A stretch of DNA of 64,000 nt from Chryseobacterium gilvum (GCF_025628965.1 NZ_JAOTEN010000001.1:1363072-1427071); one strand, 5' to 3'. Counted from the first letter of the stretch, positions 1-9,047 are shown. Notes: generated from the sequence alone by a model not told the origin. Translations and numbers: made by a program.

Positions 1-195
1 GTTTTTGGCAGCTAGAATGGCAAATCCTTTTTCATCTGTAAGCTCATAAACACCGGAGTTTTTGTTATATACCTTCAGGAAGTTCTGAGGCTTTTTCTTT
101 TCATTAAAAAATCTTCCTGAATAATAGAGCTGAGAATTCTGCGAAAACAAAGACTGAATTGCAAAAAACAGTAACAAGCAATAAATTTTCTTCAT
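1..195 (-). CDS. Secreted carboxypeptidase-regulatory-like protein, N-terminal fragment cut by window edge
   Basis: The open frame starts at an ATG at 195 and runs off the window at position 1, giving 65 visible residues. It begins MKKIYCLLLFFAIQSLFSQ, a typical Sec signal peptide ending in the SQ seen in many flavobacterial exported proteins. The following part (SGRFFNEKKKPQ...VYELTDEKGFAILAAKN) resembles the carboxypeptidase-D regulatory-like beta-sandwich (PF13715 type) found at the front of many Bacteroidota outer-membrane and secreted proteins; that assignment is by pattern only. It lies 64 bases downstream of the vWA/TonB-plug fusion on the same strand and may be the third gene of the sigma-factor operon. 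The function of the missing part is unknown. Confidence 0.7.
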   Translation of the reverse strand, partial: MKKIYCLLLFFAIQSLFSQNSQLYYSGRFFNEKKKPQNFLKVYNKNSGVYELTDEKGFAILAAKN

Positions 196-259
196 TTGTA
201 ATAATATTTCTAAAAATAGAGAAAAAAAAGAAATCTCCTGAGAAATTTCTTTTTATCTC

Positions 260-2584
260 TTAATTTTTAATCACCTTAAATGTTTCCCATTGATCGCCAC
301 ATCTTATTCTTAGGAGATAAATACTTTGAGGATAAGCCGTTATATCAATGATTTTTTGATTCGTTAATTTTTCTTTTTTCATAATAATTTTTCCGGCAAG
401 ATCATAAATAAAAAGCTCATCGATCATTTTTATGGTTTTAATATTGATCAGCCCTTTTGTAGGATTCGGAAAAACCGTAATTTTAGAATCCAATTGATTA
501 TCAATTTCAGTTTCTAGTTTTTTATTGAGATGATCGTTTGAAATTCCATCATTACATAGCGAAAGTGTTGCTCTCTGAAGAATTAATCTTAACAAAAGAT
601 TATTCAGTTTTTCCACTTCATAAGAATCAATCGTCGGTTTTATGTGATCGTTCCCGATTCCACTGTCATTGGTAAGAAACGTATAGGTTCCGTTGGTTAG
701 CAGAGCAAAAGTTCTCATCAGATATTCGGTTTGCTTGTCGGTATCACTTGCCGCCACAGGAATAATGGTAATTCCTTTTTTTGCTGCCTGTTTTATTTTT
801 TCAAATAATTTCTTGATATTTTCTTCTGATTGATGGGGCGGTGCGTCCAAAATCACAAACATGATTTTCGTTGAATTTTCACGGCTCCATTTTAGTTCAT
901 CAATGGAAACCTGCAATGCTTCAACAACCGCTTCCGGTGTGTCTCCACCTCCACCGGCATCTTGTTTTTTAATAAAGTTGATTAAACTTTCTGCTTTGTC
1001 GGAAAAGTCAAATTTTCGGGTTACATATTCATCACCTTGATCTCTGTAAAATACCGAACCATAACGGATGTCTGTATTTTTTAACTGACTTTCCACATTT
1101 TTCAGAACATCTAGAAGCTCAGACTGCAGATAAGAAATCTCGTCGTCCATAGACCCGGTCGCATCTACCACAAAAGCAATGTCTAAAGCTCTTTTTGTAA
1201 GACATGGCTTATCTAAAATGATAATATTCTGTCCATCCTTAAATTCTCTGGTGTTCGTGCTTATGATTTGTCCTGAATTATCAATTAGATGAAATTTTCC
1301 TGATGTTGACATTTTTTCATTCAGCGGATTGATCCATAATTCTGCATTTCCTAAATTATCAGAAACAGATTCCCAAATCACTTCTTTTTTGTCGTTTAAC
1401 AACGTTACTTTTTCACCAATCACAGGTTTTCTGTTTTTATTGACTAACTGTACTGAAACTCTTCTATCAGGAAAAAATTTCCATGTATTTTTATATTGGT
1501 CAAGTGTCGGAATTGCAATATCTTTCCAATAATCCCATTTTGAAAAATCATTCACTTCCCCAGCTGTCAGTAATCCTGCTTTCGGAAGTTCTTTTTCTCC
1601 TTCTTCTTTTGGTTTAATTATTAATTCTTCAACCTTTTCGGATGCTACTTTTTTAATTTTGTGTTTTTCTAATTTTGATAAGCCTTTCGTAGTAACCAAA
1701 ACAACCCCGTTTACAGCTTGACTGCCATAAAGTGATGTCGCCTCAAAATCTTTAAGTATTTTTACGTCTTTAATTTTTTTAGGATCTATGGCATTTAATA
1801 CCTTACTGTTTTTTCCTGCTACAGTTCCATCAATAACAAATAATGGTGCTGAATCTGTACTCAATGAACGTACTCCTCTTATAACAATTTTGGAAGTATC
1901 CAAAGCATCAAAACCGGAATCCACTTTTAATCCCGAAGCTACTCCTCGTAAAGAATTTATTGCGTCAGATTTGGAATTATTTGCTAAAAGATGTCCGCTT
2001 ACCGTTGATGATGAAGATGTGCTACTAGCTCGTTCATAAGATTTATTATAACCCAATACTACAACTTCTTTAACATCTTGAGGTGTATCATCCTTGTCTA
2101 AAACTCCATCATAATCGGGTTCCATATCGTTTGGTTCACTTGCAACTGCGTAGTTTCTTGGCAGCGGAATATAAATAATTTTTCCTTTTAAAGGTTCAGG
2201 TACCCTATTTGAATAAACTAAAGATTCGTTTACTTTTTTAGGATGTACAACGGCAATTTCCTTTTCAATATTAGGTTTTACAGAGTTGTTTATTTTTCCC
2301 ACATGATTCACTTCAGATGAAATATTATTCTTTACCAGATTAGGTTTTGAAATATCAACAACTTCTTTTTTATTAACAAAATAAAAGGCTCCCAAACCAA
2401 TCATTAAACTTGCAGCAATTCCGTACGGAAACCAAAAAGGAATTGTTCTGTTTTTATCTACTTTTTTGTCTAACTTCTCTTCTACTCTTGCCCAAACTTG
2501 ATCAAAAGCCGGAAAAGTCGCAGGTTCTTCTGCAGATTGAGAAGCATCATTGAATTTTTTATCTATATCGTGATTATTTTCCAT
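260..2584 (-). CDS. Anti-sigma-like / TonB-plug / von Willebrand A / T9SS-sorting fusion protein
   Basis: A 774-residue multidomain protein 12 bases downstream of an ECF sigma factor gene. Residues 1-50 are hydrophilic and acidic, like the short cytosolic part of Bacteroidota anti-sigma factors, followed by one membrane segment at about 51-70. Residues about 172-300 look like a TonB-dependent-receptor plug (LRGVASGLKV, SAPLFVIDGT, VVLVTTKG) without any beta-barrel. Residues about 470-650 form a von Willebrand A domain with a MIDAS motif DATGS starting at D474 and a GGGGDTPEAV metal-loop region. The last 75 residues (TVFPNPTKGLINI...YLLRI...KVIKN) are a T9SS type A sorting domain. There is no N-terminal signal peptide, so the internal membrane segment must act as a signal anchor. 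Likely role (inference): an inner-membrane regulator of the neighbouring sigma factor with a large extracytoplasmic sensor. The domain order is unusual. Confidence 0.8.
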   Translation of the reverse strand: MENNHDIDKKFNDASQSAEEPATFPAFDQVWARVEEKLDKKVDKNRTIPFWFPYGIAASLMIGLGAFYFVNKKEVVDISKPNLVKNNISSEVNHVGKINNSVKPNIEKEIAVVHPKKVNESLVYSNRVPEPLKGKIIYIPLPRNYAVASEPNDMEPDYDGVLDKDDTPQDVKEVVVLGYNKSYERASSTSSSSTVSGHLLANNSKSDAINSLRGVASGLKVDSGFDALDTSKIVIRGVRSLSTDSAPLFVIDGTVAGKNSKVLNAIDPKKIKDVKILKDFEATSLYGSQAVNGVVLVTTKGLSKLEKHKIKKVASEKVEELIIKPKEEGEKELPKAGLLTAGEVNDFSKWDYWKDIAIPTLDQYKNTWKFFPDRRVSVQLVNKNRKPVIGEKVTLLNDKKEVIWESVSDNLGNAELWINPLNEKMSTSGKFHLIDNSGQIISTNTREFKDGQNIIILDKPCLTKRALDIAFVVDATGSMDDEISYLQSELLDVLKNVESQLKNTDIRYGSVFYRDQGDEYVTRKFDFSDKAESLINFIKKQDAGGGGDTPEAVVEALQVSIDELKWSRENSTKIMFVILDAPPHQSEENIKKLFEKIKQAAKKGITIIPVAASDTDKQTEYLMRTFALLTNGTYTFLTNDSGIGNDHIKPTIDSYEVEKLNNLLLRLILQRATLSLCNDGISNDHLNKKLETEIDNQLDSKITVFPNPTKGLINIKTIKMIDELFIYDLAGKIIMKKEKLTNQKIIDITAYPQSIYLLRIRCGDQWETFKVIKN

Positions 2585-2596
2585 TATGTAAAAAGT

Positions 2597-3115
2597 TTAA
2601 ATGTTGTGATTTACCAGAAGTTCTTGCAGTTTTTTTCTTGCGAAATTGAGTTGAGATTTTGAAGTCCCTTCAGTTATCGAAAGCATCGCGGCAATTTCTT
2701 TGTGAGGATACCCTTCAATGGCAAACAGATTGAAAATAGTTCTGCAGCCTTCAGGAAGAAAATTAAGCAGCTTTAAAATATCTTTTTCAAATGAAATGCT
2801 GTCTGTAGGGATCCCTTTAGACTCTACCCAATCTTCTTCAATAGAAATATTCAGCGCTTTCATACTTCTTAATTTCTGCAGACATTCATTAACGGTTATT
2901 TTTCTCGCCCACGCTTCGAAAATTTCGTGATCTTTCAGCTGATCCAGTTTTGTGAAAATCCTGTAAAAAGAATCGGCCAAAACTTCTTCTATATCTTCAT
3001 CATTATTCACATAGCGTTTGCAGACTATATGTAATTTTCTCGCCATTTTTTCATATACCTTCCGCTGGGCATTTCGATCTTTTTGTAGGCATTGCAATAA
3101 TAATTCTTTTTCCAT
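2597..3115 (-). CDS. ECF-type RNA polymerase sigma factor
   Basis: A 172-residue sigma-70 family protein of the extracytoplasmic-function size class. Region 2 lies at about residues 10-75 (DEDIEEVLADSFYRIFTKLDQL) and region 4 at about 115-165 (LPEGCRTIFNLFAIEGYPHKEIAAMLSITEGTSKS, a helix-turn-helix). It should direct core RNA polymerase to a small regulon in response to an envelope signal. It is the first gene of a minus-strand operon: the stop is 12 bases before the start of the anti-sigma-like fusion protein, the usual sigma/anti-sigma arrangement. The gene is divergent from the C1 peptidase gene at 3291. The family call is secure; the regulon cannot be read from the sequence. Confidence 0.93.
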   Translation of the reverse strand: MEKELLLQCLQKDRNAQRKVYEKMARKLHIVCKRYVNNDEDIEEVLADSFYRIFTKLDQLKDHEIFEAWARKITVNECLQKLRSMKALNISIEEDWVESKGIPTDSISFEKDILKLLNFLPEGCRTIFNLFAIEGYPHKEIAAMLSITEGTSKSQLNFARKKLQELLVNHNI

Positions 3116-3290
3116 AGTCAGGATTATACTCTTATAGATGCGGGAAGTTTCAAGATGGTTGGAAGCATTTAAAAATTTTCTAAAAATAACCTAAAAAATT
3201 ACGACAGCTAAAAGTTTTAATCTTTTTTTAATTATTCATTTTGTAACGTACGCCGATCATTTCCGACTACTTAATCAGAATTATATTACA

Positions 3291-4493
3291 ATGAAAAATA
3301 AAAAATTTGCATCGATACTTTTTGTTTTATGTGCAGGAAGTATGATGTTTGCTCAGGATGACCTCATCAATAAATTAAAAAACAACCAATCTCAAAATGC
3401 TAATTTTCAGTTTACGACCATAAAGGATGTAGGTGTAACTTCGGTGAAAAACCAAGGCTCTTCAGGAACTTGCTGGAGTTATTCCGGGAATTCTTTCCTG
3501 GAATCTGAAATGCAGAGAATGGGAAAAAAACCTGTTGATCTGGCAGAAATTTTCACTGCTAGAAACTCTTACCATGACAAAGCAAAACTATATGTTTTGA
3601 ATAACGGCGCCATCAGTTGGGGCGATGGCGGAGAATTGCATGATGTAATCAATATGTACACCAAGTACGGTGCAGTTCCTCAGGAAGTATATACTGGCTT
3701 AAAAACGGGTCAGACACTCAATAATTTTTCTGAAATGCAGGGGAAATTAAAACCTGTTTTGGACAGTCTGGTTCAGGCGGCTGCAAAAAGTAAACTTACC
3801 GATTACTGGATGGCTTCTGTCGATGCTATTTTGGATGAATATCTGGGAAAAGTTCCTGCTAATTTTACGTATGAAGGAAAATCTTATACCCCGAAAACAT
3901 TTGCCAAAGAAGTGGTAGGTATTGATGCGCAAGATTATGTAGAACTGTCTTCGTATAAAGATTACCCGTATTACCAAAAGTTTGTCGTGCCCATTCCTGA
4001 TAACTGGAGCCACGATTCTGACTGGAATGTACCTGTTAAGAATATAGTAAGCATAATTGATTATGCTGTTGATAAAGGATATTCTGTAGGATGGGCAACC
4101 GATGTTTCGGAGCCTTACTTTTCGTATAAAAACGGTGTTGCCTATGTTCCGGATGTAGATCTGAATCAAATGAATGATGACGTTAAAAAAGATTTATTTT
4201 CTCAGCCGAAAAAAGATAAAACGATCACGGAAGATATGCGTCAACAGGCATTAAATAACCTTTCTACCACCGACGATCACGGAATGCACATCGTAGGACT
4301 GGCAAAAGATCAAACCGGAAAAGAATATTATATGGTGAAAAATTCCTGGGGTGTAACCAATGATTTTGATGGATACCTGTATGTGACCAAACCTTATGTA
4401 GAATATAAATCAACAGCGATTTTAGTTCACAAAAATGCTATTCCTAAAAGCATTAGAAAACAACTGAAACCGAGTAAGAATATTGGTTTGTAA
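3291..4493 (+). CDS. Secreted C1-family (bleomycin hydrolase / aminopeptidase C-like) cysteine peptidase
   Basis: A 400-residue papain-fold peptidase with a signal peptide ending MMFAQ. The catalytic set is visible: oxyanion Gln55 and nucleophile Cys61 in NQGSSGTCWSYSG, His333 in DDHGMHIVG, and Asn351 in VKNSWG. The spacing between Cys and His (about 270 residues, with a long insert) fits the C1B bleomycin-hydrolase branch, not short papains. Unlike cytosolic PepC, this protein is exported, so it probably trims peptides in the periplasm or outside the cell. There is no T9SS tail. It stands alone, is followed by a good terminator at 4507-4533, and is divergent from the sigma factor gene. The family call is firm; the substrate is unknown. 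Confidence 0.9.
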   Translation: MKNKKFASILFVLCAGSMMFAQDDLINKLKNNQSQNANFQFTTIKDVGVTSVKNQGSSGTCWSYSGNSFLESEMQRMGKKPVDLAEIFTARNSYHDKAKLYVLNNGAISWGDGGELHDVINMYTKYGAVPQEVYTGLKTGQTLNNFSEMQGKLKPVLDSLVQAAAKSKLTDYWMASVDAILDEYLGKVPANFTYEGKSYTPKTFAKEVVGIDAQDYVELSSYKDYPYYQKFVVPIPDNWSHDSDWNVPVKNIVSIIDYAVDKGYSVGWATDVSEPYFSYKNGVAYVPDVDLNQMNDDVKKDLFSQPKKDKTITEDMRQQALNNLSTTDDHGMHIVGLAKDQTGKEYYMVKNSWGVTNDFDGYLYVTKPYVEYKSTAILVHKNAIPKSIRKQLKPSKNIGL

Positions 4494-4506
4494 TTAAATA
4501 AAAATA

Positions 4507-4533
4507 GCCTCAATATTTGAGGCTGTTTTTTTA
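4507..4533 (+). terminator. Rho-independent terminator of the C1 peptidase gene
   Basis: AGCCTCAA - TAT - TTGAGGCT hairpin (8-bp perfect stem, 3-base loop) followed by a G and a run of seven T, 13 bases after the peptidase stop codon. Confidence 0.9.
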
Positions 4534-4549
4534 CGATAACTTTTAGTAT

Positions 4550-5035
4550 TTATTGAACCAGTTTTCCATCTTTGTAAGTCTGAAGTGTTTTTTCTGAACC
4601 ATTTTCATTATACATTTCCCATTTCCCATCATAAACTCCGTTTTTCCAACTTCCTATTCCTCTAAGATTTCCATTTTCGTACCAATATTTATGGATTCCA
4701 TCTGGTTTTCCATTCAAAAAATTACCTTCCCTTGCTTTATTTCCGTTTGAATACCAGTATTCCCAAAACCCATTTTCTTTTAGATTTTCAATTTTTCCGT
4801 TGGAATATATCTTTCCATTTAAATAAAAGGCTTTTTTAACTCCATTTGTGATGGGTTTAAACTCAAGTTTTTTTAGTTTTTCCTCACTCAAATCTTTACT
4901 AAATTTCATAAAATCTGATTTAGCAATTAAGGAATCACCAACGTATATTTCATATTCATCAAGATTAATATTTTGAGAATAATACGTTGTAGAAGTTAAA
5001 GCTACAAGAATAAAGGTGAAAATTATTTTAAACAT
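4550..5035 (-). CDS. Exported MORN-repeat (YwqK-like) protein
   Basis: 161 residues with a signal peptide (MFKIIFTFILVALTSTTYYSQ). The rest has repeating units of the form YWYSNGNKAREGNF / YWYENGNLRGIGSW / WEMYNENGSEKTLQTY, which are MORN-type beta-hairpin repeats. Such proteins are often auto-named 'toxin-antitoxin system YwqK family antitoxin', but no toxin gene lies beside this one and it is exported, so that name should not be read as function. It lies between two genes with their own terminators and appears monocistronic. Role unknown; a structural or protein-binding part is plausible. Confidence 0.75.
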   Translation of the reverse strand: MFKIIFTFILVALTSTTYYSQNINLDEYEIYVGDSLIAKSDFMKFSKDLSEEKLKKLEFKPITNGVKKAFYLNGKIYSNGKIENLKENGFWEYWYSNGNKAREGNFLNGKPDGIHKYWYENGNLRGIGSWKNGVYDGKWEMYNENGSEKTLQTYKDGKLVQ

Positions 5036-5074
5036 AAATATTTTTGTAAAATTAAATATGACATCAGGATTCAG

Positions 5075-5109
5075 TTAAAATAAAACCGCTCCCTATAAGA
5101 AAGCGGTTT
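5075..5109 (-). terminator. Terminator of the E1 alpha/beta gene
   Basis: Stem AAACCGCT (5083-5090) pairs with AGCGGTTT (5102-5109). Read on the minus strand it is followed by a T-rich stretch and sits about 20 bases past the E1 stop codon. Confidence 0.8.
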
Positions 5110-5130
5110 CAAATTTATTTAAAATCTCAA

Positions 5131-7563
5131 TTAATAGATCGCAGGATATTTCTGAGGATTGGATTCATTGAATAGTGCATAAATTCTTTCCACCATATCA
5201 TCTGCAGATGGTTTGCTGAAATAATCTCCATCACTTGCGTATGCAGGTCTGTGATCGTTTGCAGCAATCGTTAAAGGATCGGAATCTAAGTATCTGAACG
5301 CTTTTTGTTTTTCTAAAATCTGCTGAAGAATAAACGCTGAAGTTCCGCCTTGTACATCTTCGTCAATTACGACCAGTCGGTTGGTTTTTTTCACGCTTTC
5401 AGCAATCTCATGGGTTAAATCGAATGGAATTAATGACTGAACATCAATCACTTCCGCAGAAATTCCTACTTTTTCCAGCTCTTCCGCAGCTTCCATTACA
5501 ATTCTCCAGGTTGAGCCGTATGTAACCAGAGTAACATCTTTACCTTCTTTCGTTACTTCAATTTTCCCTACAGGAACTGTAAATTCTCCGATATTATCGG
5601 GTTGTTTTTCTTTTAATCGGTATCCGTTTAAACATTCCACAATCACTGCAGGATCATCGCTTTGAAGCATGGTGTTGTAGAATCCGGCCGCTTTTGTTAA
5701 GTTTCTCGGCACCAATACCAAAATCCCTTTTGAAAGGTTCAGAATTCCTGCCATTGGCGAACCTGAATGCCAAACTCCTTCCAGTCTGTGACCTCTTGTT
5801 CTGATGATTACCGGAGCTTTTTGACCGCCTTTTGTTCTGTACTGAACCGTCGCCAAATCATCGCTCATTCCCTGTAAACAATACAAAATATAATCTAAAT
5901 ACTGAATTTCAGCAATTGGACGCAAACCTCTCATTGCCATTCCGATTCCCTGACCAAGAATGGTCGCTTCACGGATTCCTGTATCAGCAACGCGAACTTC
6001 GCCATATTTCTCCTGCATTCCCTCCAATCCTTGGTTAACATCACCGATATTTCCGGCATCTTCACCAAAAACAAGCGTTTGAGGATATTTTTCGAATATT
6101 TTATCAAAATTATTTCTCACCACTACTCTTCCGTCAACATCTTCTGAACTGTCGGAATAAACGGGCTTGATTTCTTTTACGTTTTCAGCTTTCCACTGAG
6201 ACTGAGAATATAAATGAGAAGAATAATGGTCTTTTTCAACCTCAAAAATCTCGTTATATTTCTGCATCAACTGATTTCTTTCTGCAGACTGGGTTCCTCT
6301 TGTAGCCAATAAAGATTTTCTTACCAAATGGAAAACGTCTTTCTTCGCTTTAGAGACCAATTTAGTATATTGGTTGATATAGGTTTCAATTTCAGCATTC
6401 TGGGCTTTAAGATTTTCAACCAAAGGCAATACGGAAAATGCTAATTCAGTAAGCGTTTTTTGGTAATTTTCCCACGCCAGTTTCTGTCCTGTTTTTACTT
6501 TTTTCTTCGCTTCTTCATCGATTGCGTCTAATTCTTCAACCGTTCCAATAATTTCTTCATTGCCTTCAATTTCTATGGAATAATTTAAGATCCATTCTCG
6601 GAACTTGATTAATCCGTCAAAATCTGCTTCCCACGATAAACGCTCTTCATTTTTGTATCTTTCGTGAGACCCTGAAGTAGAGTGACCTTGTGGTTGCGTA
6701 ACTTCAATCACATGTACTACAACCGGAACAGATTCTGTTCTGGCAAAATGCTCTGCTCTTGCATAAGCATCCAATAAAGCCGGATAATCCCATGCTTTTA
6801 CCTGAATAATCTCACAACCCTGATTTTCCCCTTCTTTTCTTTGGAAACCGCTTAACATTTCGGAAATATCTGCTTTTGCTCTCTGTTTCATGGTAGGAAC
6901 GGAAATTCCGTAACCATCATCCCAGATCGAAACAATCATCGGAACCTGTAATGCACAAGCCGCATTCAAAGTTTCCCAGAAATGGCCTTCTGCAGTAGAA
7001 GCATCACCAATGGTACCGAATGCGATTTCGTTACCTTGGTTTGAAAACTTTTCAGAGCCTTCGAATGTTACCGATTTATATATTTTTGAAGCCTGTGCTA
7101 AACCCAATAATCTCGGCATTTGTCCGGCAGTCGGAGAAATGTCTGAAGAAATGTTTTTCTGAGCCATCAGATCTTTCCAGCTTCCGTCTTCATTTAAGCT
7201 TCTTGTGGCAAAGTGGCCATTCATCTGTCTTCCTGCAGAAGCGGGCTCTCTTTCTACACTTGTGTCAGCATAGAGCTGTGCGAAGAAACTTTCAACCGAC
7301 AAAGCATTTACAGCCAGTGCAAAAGTCTGATCTCTGTAGTATCCGGAACGGAAATCACCATTTTTAAATACTTTTGCCATTGCCAGCTGAGGAAGCTCTT
7401 TACCATCCCCAAAAATCCCGAATTTTGCTTTTCCTGTAAGAACTTCTCTCCTGCCCAAGTAAGACATTTCGCGGGAAATCCTGCCTAATTGATAATCTTC
7501 AAGTATCTGATTTTTAAAGTCTTGAAAGGAAATCTGCTGTGTTTCGATATAGGTTGTCTGCAT
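5131..7563 (-). CDS. 2-oxoacid dehydrogenase E1 component, fused alpha and beta subunits
   Basis: About 810 residues. The N-terminal half is an E1 alpha domain with the thiamine-diphosphate motif GDAST (about residue 185) through to the downstream Asn in LNAACALQ, plus the HSTSGSHERY phosphorylation-loop-like segment. The C-terminal half (from about 485) is an E1 beta transketolase-type domain (VFGEDAG, IREATILGQGIGMAMRGL, DLATVQYRTKGG). Such alpha/beta fusions are common in Bacteroidota and most resemble branched-chain 2-oxoacid dehydrogenase E1, which decarboxylates 2-oxo acids and acylates the E2 lipoyl group. E2 and E3 are not in this window. I choose the ATG at 7563 over a TTG at 7569 because a TATATTTG promoter box at 7567-7574 overlaps the TTG. 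Acceptor specificity (branched-chain or pyruvate) is not settled. Confidence 0.9.
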   Translation of the reverse strand: MQTTYIETQQISFQDFKNQILEDYQLGRISREMSYLGRREVLTGKAKFGIFGDGKELPQLAMAKVFKNGDFRSGYYRDQTFALAVNALSVESFFAQLYADTSVEREPASAGRQMNGHFATRSLNEDGSWKDLMAQKNISSDISPTAGQMPRLLGLAQASKIYKSVTFEGSEKFSNQGNEIAFGTIGDASTAEGHFWETLNAACALQVPMIVSIWDDGYGISVPTMKQRAKADISEMLSGFQRKEGENQGCEIIQVKAWDYPALLDAYARAEHFARTESVPVVVHVIEVTQPQGHSTSGSHERYKNEERLSWEADFDGLIKFREWILNYSIEIEGNEEIIGTVEELDAIDEEAKKKVKTGQKLAWENYQKTLTELAFSVLPLVENLKAQNAEIETYINQYTKLVSKAKKDVFHLVRKSLLATRGTQSAERNQLMQKYNEIFEVEKDHYSSHLYSQSQWKAENVKEIKPVYSDSSEDVDGRVVVRNNFDKIFEKYPQTLVFGEDAGNIGDVNQGLEGMQEKYGEVRVADTGIREATILGQGIGMAMRGLRPIAEIQYLDYILYCLQGMSDDLATVQYRTKGGQKAPVIIRTRGHRLEGVWHSGSPMAGILNLSKGILVLVPRNLTKAAGFYNTMLQSDDPAVIVECLNGYRLKEKQPDNIGEFTVPVGKIEVTKEGKDVTLVTYGSTWRIVMEAAEELEKVGISAEVIDVQSLIPFDLTHEIAESVKKTNRLVVIDEDVQGGTSAFILQQILEKQKAFRYLDSDPLTIAANDHRPAYASDGDYFSKPSADDMVERIYALFNESNPQKYPAIY

Positions 7564-7566
7564 AGC

Positions 7567-7574
7567 CAAATATA
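7567..7574 (-). promoter_or_regulatory. Bacteroidota -7 box of the E1 gene
   Basis: TATATTTG on the minus strand matches TAnnTTTG. Only three bases separate it from the ATG at 7563, so the transcript should start at or next to the start codon. No clear -33 TTG was seen. Confidence 0.6.
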
Positions 7575-7686
7575 AAAAAATTTAGTTTTCGATGTATTTT
7601 GCTAATATACAATTTTTAAATTAATTTTAATTTTAGATAATAATTTTTAAAAATTTGATAATAAAAGAATTGTGATTTATTTTGAA

Positions 7687-7694
7687 TAAATTTG
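7687..7694 (+). promoter_or_regulatory. Bacteroidota -7 box upstream of the small membrane protein
   Basis: TAAATTTG matches TAnnTTTG seven bases before the ATG at 7702. No -33 TTG at good spacing was found. Confidence 0.45.
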
Positions 7695-7701
7695 TAGGAA
7701 T

Positions 7702-7995
7702 ATGAACAAGAAATCATCCCATATTCTCAATGCGTCGAGCAATCTTCTGGGCTTTTCACTGGTAATTATTACGTCTTTGAAAATCTCAAAGATCAGTCAG
7801 AGTACTCATCTTGATGAGTTTGCAGGAATTGCCTGCCTGTTTTTTACGTTTAGCTGCTTTTTTTCTTTTTTAGCCATACGGTCGAAGAATGAAAAGCAGG
7901 GAAATAAGTTTGAGAATATTGCGGATTATTTATTTTTAATCGCTTTATTTTGTATTGTTTTAGCGGTGATCATCGTGACGGTGAAAATTATTTAA
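7702..7995 (+). CDS. Small three-helix membrane protein of unknown function
   Basis: 97 residues with three hydrophobic segments: about 12-26 (SSNLLGFSLVIITSL), 39-58 (EFAGIACLFFTFSCFFSFLA) and 75-95 (YLFLIALFCIVLAVIIVTVKI), joined by short charged loops. No catalytic motif is visible and I do not recognise a named family. It sits between E1 and the polyprenyl synthase gene, and its stop codon directly abuts the stop of the convergent polyprenyl synthase gene, so the two have no intergenic space. A -7 box upstream supports expression. Confidence 0.7.
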   Translation: MNKKSSHILNASSNLLGFSLVIITSLKISKISQSTHLDEFAGIACLFFTFSCFFSFLAIRSKNEKQGNKFENIADYLFLIALFCIVLAVIIVTVKII

Positions 7996-8973
7996 TTAAA
8001 ATTTTCTTTCGATGACATAGTCAAGCATCATATGCAATGATCTTTTTACCTCAGAATCCGGAAATTCATCAAGGATGTTTTTTGCTTTCTGCTGGAAATC
8101 TTTCATCTTGGTAATCGCATATTCTAATCCACCGGAAGTTTTGACAAAAGCGATCAGTTCTTTTACCCTTTTTTGATCATTATTGTAACGCTTGATGGTA
8201 TTAAAGAAATAACTCCTTTTTTTCTCATCGGCTATTTTTAAACTGTGAATCAGCGGCAGAGTCATTTTCTTTTCTTTAATGTCAATCCCGACAGGCTTTC
8301 CGATAACATTTGAACTTAAGTAATCGAATAAATCATCTTTAATCTGGAAAGCCATTCCTGTGTAGGTACCGAAATCCTGCATTTTCTTGGCTAAAATCTC
8401 ATCTGCGCCGTTTGATAAAGCGCCTATTTCACAACAGGCAGCAATGAGCGTAGCGGTTTTCTGGCGAATGATTTCGTAATATACTTCTTCGGTGATATCC
8501 AGTTTTCTGGCTTTTTCAAGCTGTAGAAGCTCGCCTTCAGACATTTCTCTGATGGTTCTGGAAATTACAGAAAGTAAATCATAATCTTTATGGTCTGTGG
8601 AAAGCAATACGGCTTTTGAAAGTAAAAAGTCTCCTACTAAAACCGCAATTTTATTTTTCCATAAAGCATTGATCGAGAAAAAATTACGTCTTTTAAAACT
8701 TTCATCTACCACATCATCATGAACTAAGGTGGCCGTATGAATCAGCTCGATCATGGATGCTCCGCGATACGTTTTTTCATTAACATTTCCAATGAGTTTT
8801 GCACAAAGAAAAACAAACATCGGACGCATCTGTTTTCCTTTCGTGGTCACAATAAAACGGGTAACTTTATCAAGTAAGGCAACCTTGCTGTGCATAGATT
8901 CATAAAACTTCTGCTCGAAAAGTTTCATTTCCTCATTGATTGGTTGCTTGATTTCTTCTACAATATTGGCCAC
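7996..8973 (-). CDS. Polyprenyl diphosphate synthase (trans-isoprenyl synthase)
   Basis: 325 residues, the normal length for long-chain trans-polyprenyl synthases. The two Asp-rich Mg-diphosphate motifs are present: HDDVVD (first DDxxD) and KDDLFDY (second). The enzyme adds isopentenyl units to an allylic diphosphate to make the side chain of menaquinone, the usual respiratory quinone of this group. Chain length cannot be fixed from the sequence alone. The start at 8973 is a GTG; a downstream ATG at codon 16 would remove an acidic lead. A TATCTTTG box lies at 9010-9017. The gene is convergent with the small membrane protein at 7702. Confidence 0.92.
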   Translation of the reverse strand: MANIVEEIKQPINEEMKLFEQKFYESMHSKVALLDKVTRFIVTTKGKQMRPMFVFLCAKLIGNVNEKTYRGASMIELIHTATLVHDDVVDESFKRRNFFSINALWKNKIAVLVGDFLLSKAVLLSTDHKDYDLLSVISRTIREMSEGELLQLEKARKLDITEEVYYEIIRQKTATLIAACCEIGALSNGADEILAKKMQDFGTYTGMAFQIKDDLFDYLSSNVIGKPVGIDIKEKKMTLPLIHSLKIADEKKRSYFFNTIKRYNNDQKRVKELIAFVKTSGGLEYAITKMKDFQQKAKNILDEFPDSEVKRSLHMMLDYVIERKF

Positions 8974-9009
8974 TATCTGAGAATGATGGATGAGTATTAA
9001 TAATTCTCA

Positions 9010-9017
9010 CAAAGATA
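9010..9017 (-). promoter_or_regulatory. Bacteroidota -7 box of the polyprenyl synthase gene
   Basis: TATCTTTG on the minus strand, 36 bases before the GTG start. A TTGAC lies upstream but closer than the usual spacing of about 20. Confidence 0.5.
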
Positions 9018-9047
9018 ATTTTTTTATGTCAATTTTTTTAATAATAA

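Noticed and set aside
4550..5035. Toxin-antitoxin locus, because YwqK-like proteins are often named antitoxin.
   Set aside because: The protein is exported and no toxin gene lies beside it; the repeats are simple MORN units.
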